The notes under the pieces were generated by a model. It ran no database searches. It was not told where the DNA came from and was given only the letters and a program-made list of their open reading frames with translations. A DNA stretch of 64,000 bases from JANQPA01 sp964548175 (GTDB taxonomy: Bacteria; Bacteroidota; Bacteroidia; Chitinophagales; Saprospiraceae). Where the stretch lies: the NCBI GenBank assembly GCA_964548175.1, contig CAZJQS010000028.1, positions 1-64,000 of the forward strand, given 5' to 3'. This document shows, piece by piece, positions 61,440-64,000 of the stretch (its first letter is position 1; each line of letters starts with the position of its first letter). The translations under genes and the position numbers were made by a program.

Positions 61440-62177
61440 ATGAATCTACTCCTTGCAAAGATCAGTGGGATCTTCATCCGTCTGGGTGACCTGTTGCGGC
61501 TGCTGCCGGTCAGGGGGCTTCGCGTCTTAGCGCATGTAGTAGATGGAGCCGGAAAATTGCATTCCCTTAGGGTTTCAAAAGAAAAGCCCCTTTATCCCGT
61601 GATCGCTGTCGGATTTTGGTGGATCGAATGGACAGTATTGATCCTGGACCTTTTCGGAATAGGAGAAGTGTATGAAACTTTGGCCGACCTGATCAAGTTC
61701 AACACCCGTCCGTTGCACCGCTGGGAGCGGGAAGTTGCCCGGGAAATTTTCGGCAATACCATTAACTACAAAAGGGTCCGGATTGATGAATATGCTTTTT
61801 TCGGACCGGCCCAGATGAAGATCTGCTATGTCAGTTGCTACATAATCAACAGCTGGGGGAAGATGAACAACGCCACTTTGCTGCATGAGCTGGTTCATGT
61901 CTGGCAATACCAAAACATCGGGCTGATCTATATTCCCCGGGCGTTGCGGGCCCAGCACTCACCGGCAGGGTATAATTACGGCGGAAAAAATCTACTTCAA
62001 CAATATCAGCGGCAAGGCAAGACCTTTTTTGCTTTCAATCTGGAACAACAGGCTGAGATCGTCTCCGATTATTACAACCTGAAAAACGGATACCCCATCC
62101 ATTGGGGGGATGCAACTTTTTCAGATCTTCCCATTTATGAACATTTTGTCAAACAACTCAGGGAAACAAATGCATAA
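61440..62177 (+). CDS. HExxH-motif protein of unknown function
   Basis: This is a 245-residue protein with no signal peptide evident. The N-terminus (MNLLLAKISGIFIRLGDLLR) is hydrophobic-amphipathic, perhaps membrane-associated. A zinc-binding-like motif, HELVHVWQYQ, is near 149-158, in the context NNATLLHELVHVWQYQNIGL, reminiscent of the HExxH region of DUF4157-like and other zincins. Downstream, LEQQAEIVSDYYNLKNG near 201-217 could hold a third acidic ligand. No name can be given. It precedes the CorA-type gene. Confidence 0.7.
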   Translation: MNLLLAKISGIFIRLGDLLRLLPVRGLRVLAHVVDGAGKLHSLRVSKEKPLYPVIAVGFWWIEWTVLILDLFGIGEVYETLADLIKFNTRPLHRWEREVAREIFGNTINYKRVRIDEYAFFGPAQMKICYVSCYIINSWGKMNNATLLHELVHVWQYQNIGLIYIPRALRAQHSPAGYNYGGKNLLQQYQRQGKTFFAFNLEQQAEIVSDYYNLKNGYPIHWGDATFSDLPIYEHFVKQLRETNA

Positions 62178-62290
62178 GCTGATGCGGGAAGACTCGCATC
62201 ATTTCCTTTCCTCATTTCTCGGCGTACTTAACAATTTAATTGTATGTTTGCAGATGTTCATTTTTCGGGTGAAAAGAAAAGTCATTCAGG

Positions 62291-63238
62291 ATGGTTAGAT
62301 ACTACAACATGACGGAGGGTAAGCTCAAAGAAGTCGACGAAGCCAAAGACGCCTGCTGGATCAACATCTCCTCCCCTTTCAGCCAGGAAGAACTGGAGGA
62401 GCTGGCCCAGCTCTACGACTTTCCCATGGATTTTTTGACCGACTCACTGGACATGGACGAGCGATCCCGTTATGAAAGAGAAGAAGACATCCGCTTCATC
62501 CTGATCAACACTCCCATTCTGAACGAAGCTGAAGGAGAGAACGACGCCATCTACGTCACCGTCCCGGTAGGCATTATCCTGGCCCTGGACCAGATCATCA
62601 CCATTTGTTCGGCCGAGAATCCCGTTTTAGAACGCTTCCTCGATAATAAGGTCAAAAATTTTGATCCGAAAGATGAGGCCCTGTTCATCCTCCAGATCAT
62701 GGAGCAAAATGTATATCGTTTCCTGAATTGTCTGAAGAAACTGAACCTCAAACGGAACCTCATCGAAAAAGAACTGTATTACTCCAGCCGCAACCGGGAG
62801 CTGCGCCAGCTGCTGAGCATTGAAAAAAGCCTGGTCTACTTTGTGAACTCGCTCAATGCCAACGAACTGCTTAAAATGAAAATGAAGCGAACCGACTTCC
62901 TCAATATCCGCGCTGATGAGGACAAATCGGACCTGTTCGAAGACATCATCATCGACAACGGCCAGGCCCTCGAAATGGCCAATGTTTACAGCAATATCCT
63001 CAGCGGAACCATGGACGCCTATGCCTCCATCATCTCCAATAACCTCAACGTCACCATTCACCGCCTTACCCTCGTCACCATCTTCCTTGCCGTGCCGACC
63101 CTCATCGCCAGCTTATATGGAATGAACGTCCCCCTTCCCTTTATGAACAACAGCTGGACTTTCTACCTCATCCTCGTCGCTTCCATCCTGATCAGTATCC
63201 TCATGGGCTGGTACTTCCAGCGAAAAAGACTGTTTTAA
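62291..63238 (+). CDS. corA: CorA family magnesium/divalent cation transporter
   Basis: This is a 315-residue inner-membrane channel protein. A large cytoplasmic N-terminal domain (about 1-245) is followed by two C-terminal helices (about 255-278 and 290-311). The signature YGMNVP, with the CorA GMN tripeptide, is near 276-281 at the end of the first helix. The cytoplasmic domain is highly acidic and helical (DSLDMDERSRYEREEDIRFI). The family mediates Mg2+/Co2+ uptake. The first ATG, preceded by a GG-rich leader (ATTCAGG), gives the family length. Confidence 0.94.
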   Translation: MVRYYNMTEGKLKEVDEAKDACWINISSPFSQEELEELAQLYDFPMDFLTDSLDMDERSRYEREEDIRFILINTPILNEAEGENDAIYVTVPVGIILALDQIITICSAENPVLERFLDNKVKNFDPKDEALFILQIMEQNVYRFLNCLKKLNLKRNLIEKELYYSSRNRELRQLLSIEKSLVYFVNSLNANELLKMKMKRTDFLNIRADEDKSDLFEDIIIDNGQALEMANVYSNILSGTMDAYASIISNNLNVTIHRLTLVTIFLAVPTLIASLYGMNVPLPFMNNSWTFYLILVASILISILMGWYFQRKRLF

Positions 63239-63241
63239 AAG

Positions 63242-63327
63242 TTATCCACATTGTGGAAAACTTTTTGCACATTGACTTACCGTTGTTAATCAAGTCTTTA
63301 TCTAATTTTTCCACATCCTGTGGAAAA
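63242..63327. other. cluster of DnaA-box-like 9-mers (possible oriC part)
   Basis: TTATCCACA (63242-63250) is a perfect consensus DnaA box. TTTTCCACA is one mismatch away and is found at 63307-63315 and, inverted (TGTGGAAAA), at 63252-63260 and 63319-63327. The four boxes form two inverted pairs, 3-4 bp between the partners of each pair. AT-rich sequence follows. It could be the origin, a DnaA titration site or a regulatory element. Confidence 0.4.
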
Positions 63328-63539
63328 CATTCTCTACATTTTAACAAAAAAGGTATTTATCTTGTAAATAAATCGTTAAGTGATATTTAAGCGGTATGAA
63401 TCGTGTATTTTAATTTGATCCAGTCGCCTGGAGCAATTGGATCCAACAAAAAGCAAAACAGCGTCAGCTATAAAAAAGTATTCATCTAACTTACTGGAAC
63501 TGGGGTTATTCCTCCCTAATTAACTTACTGATGTTGACA

Positions 63540-63569
63540 GTGGATCTATTTGATCCACTTTTTTTTTAT
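63540..63569 (+). terminator. intrinsic terminator, GTGGATC hairpin
   Basis: AGTGGATC (63540-63547) pairs with GATCCACT (63553-63560), with a 5-nt loop, followed by a T-run of nine. It lies 300 bp after the corA stop, so it ends a longer leader or a small transcript rather than a short corA 3' end. Confidence 0.8.
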
Positions 63570-63720
63570 TCGTTTTTCTTCCATATGTTTGGTTAATTCA
63601 TATATTTTTTCGAAAATTAACGTTATTAGGGGGAGGTAAACGTCCGGGGAAGCCGTCTAAAAAGACATTCAGGCGATTTCAGATGCTTGACCTCAAGAAA
63701 AAGCCATAAAGCGTAATTCC

Positions 63721-64000
63721 ATGAAAACTACACTGCTAGCCTTGATAGTTTGGCTACTGCCTTTACTTGTCTTTGCGCAAACCAAGTTTGAAACGGGAAT
63801 CTTCATAGGGGGGTCTAATTACCAGGGGGATTTGGTGCCGACCAGGGGGCCGTTGTTTAAGGAAATGAGGCCGACTATAGGGATCGTCAACCGGCTTCGC
63901 CTTTCTAATTATTTGGCCTTGCGGTCGAATATTTTGTATGGACAATTGAGCGGTTCGGACGCCAACTTCGATGATGTGGCCTATCAACTGCGTCGCAATG
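63721..64000 (+). CDS. DUF6089-like outer-membrane protein, 5' part only
   Basis: The first 93 codons are present, cut by the window end. The signal peptide is MKTTLLALIVWLLPLLVFAQ. The mature start (TKFETGIFIGGSNYQGDLVP) carries the E-x-G-x-x-x-G-x-S-N-Y-x-G-D-L pattern of DUF6089 (OmpA/PorT-like beta-barrel) proteins, which are linked in some Bacteroidota to T9SS or cell-envelope functions. Function beyond outer-membrane location cannot be told. Confidence 0.75.
   Translation, partial: MKTTLLALIVWLLPLLVFAQTKFETGIFIGGSNYQGDLVPTRGPLFKEMRPTIGIVNRLRLSNYLALRSNILYGQLSGSDANFDDVAYQLRRN

Larger units (their letters stand above)
63239..63720. other. intergenic region (482 bp) with DnaA-box-like cluster and a terminator
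   Basis: Four 9-mers related to TTATCCACA lie at 63242-63327. AT-rich DNA follows (about 63328-63420). A hairpin-rich stretch (about 63415-63570) ends in the terminator at 63540-63569. TATGTTTG (63594-63601, exact TAnnTTTG) may be a promoter for the DUF6089 gene, although it is 120 bp away. I see no other gene. A repeat-like piece starting AAGCCGTCTAAAAAG lies near 63650. Confidence 0.5.

Noticed and set aside
62110..62298. 62-codon frame spanning the end of the HExxH gene and the start of corA
   Set aside because: It overlaps real genes in another frame and has no protein-like features.
1..64000. tRNA, rRNA, CRISPR and prophage
   Set aside because: No cloverleaf-like sequence, rRNA stretch, regularly spaced direct repeats or phage structural genes were seen in the intergenic DNA.

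Overview
The window reads as chromosomal DNA of a gliding or surface-living member of the Bacteroidota, most likely of the Saprospiria (Lewinella/Haliscomenobacter-like). The reasons are a PorP/SprF-type protein next to a 1487-residue adhesin with SprB repeats and a gliding-motility (type IX secretion, T9SS) C-terminus, two enzymes with type A T9SS C-termini, many 'outer membrane beta-barrel' and lipoprotein genes, TAnnTTTG-type promoter boxes and almost no Shine-Dalgarno sequences. The species assignment is inference. No rRNA, tRNA, CRISPR array, prophage or intact insertion sequence was seen.

Layout. 1-349 is the 5' part of an AAA/DUF4143 ATPase, followed by an attC-like hairpin. 0.56-6.4 kb: an unusual pyruvate kinase, a lipoprotein subtilase, a DUF3267 membrane metalloprotease and PorP/SprF. 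6.4-10.9 kb: the giant adhesin, cotranscribed with PorP/SprF. 11.1-12.8 kb: folD-prmA. 12.9-18.1 kb: a 1530-residue secreted protein of unknown function, a D-aminoacylase remnant and a small coiled-coil membrane protein. 18.5-28.3 kb: an M1 peptidase, a secreted GH13 amylase, and a GH20 hexosaminidase with a sodium:solute symporter, i.e. polymer degradation and uptake. 28.3-31.6 kb: a GNAT-nitrilase fusion and a helical protein of unknown function. 31.7-36.4 kb: a complete leuA-leuC-leuD-leuB operon ending at a strong terminator. 36.4-39.4 kb: recQ and a GT4 glycosyltransferase with overlapping stop and start. 39.4-44.8 kb: a T9SS-exported zincin, two envelope proteins, a GT2 enzyme and a histidine phosphatase. 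44.8-48.4 kb: msrA and the three-gene proton-translocating transhydrogenase (pntAA-pntAB-pntB). 48.7-55.0 kb: an SPFH protein, a large zinc metalloprotease, a beta-barrel protein, an overlapping small-gene pair that may be a toxin-antitoxin module, and a family III CoA-transferase. 55.1-64.0 kb: a possible small RNA/small ORF locus, an FKBP lipoprotein, a Cys/Met PLP enzyme, a PhzF protein, tyrS, an FtsX-like permease, an HExxH protein, a CorA-type transporter, a cluster of DnaA-box-like sequences that could be an origin, and the start of a DUF6089 gene.

The most unusual property is the intergenic DNA. At least five kinds of large or exact palindrome sit between otherwise ordinary genes: two families of 65-190 bp inverted-repeat elements, some with a near-perfect internal 26-28 bp hairpin, an unrelated 164 bp palindrome, a roughly 150 bp GTAGAAGG palindrome, and three copies of a 31-37 bp GACCTC palindrome. 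They look like non-autonomous mobile or REP-like elements. The other leads are the attC-like site, the possible origin, the small-RNA candidates and the overlapping small-gene pair. I found no clearly new multi-gene system. Functions are assigned from motifs read by eye, and no database search was run.
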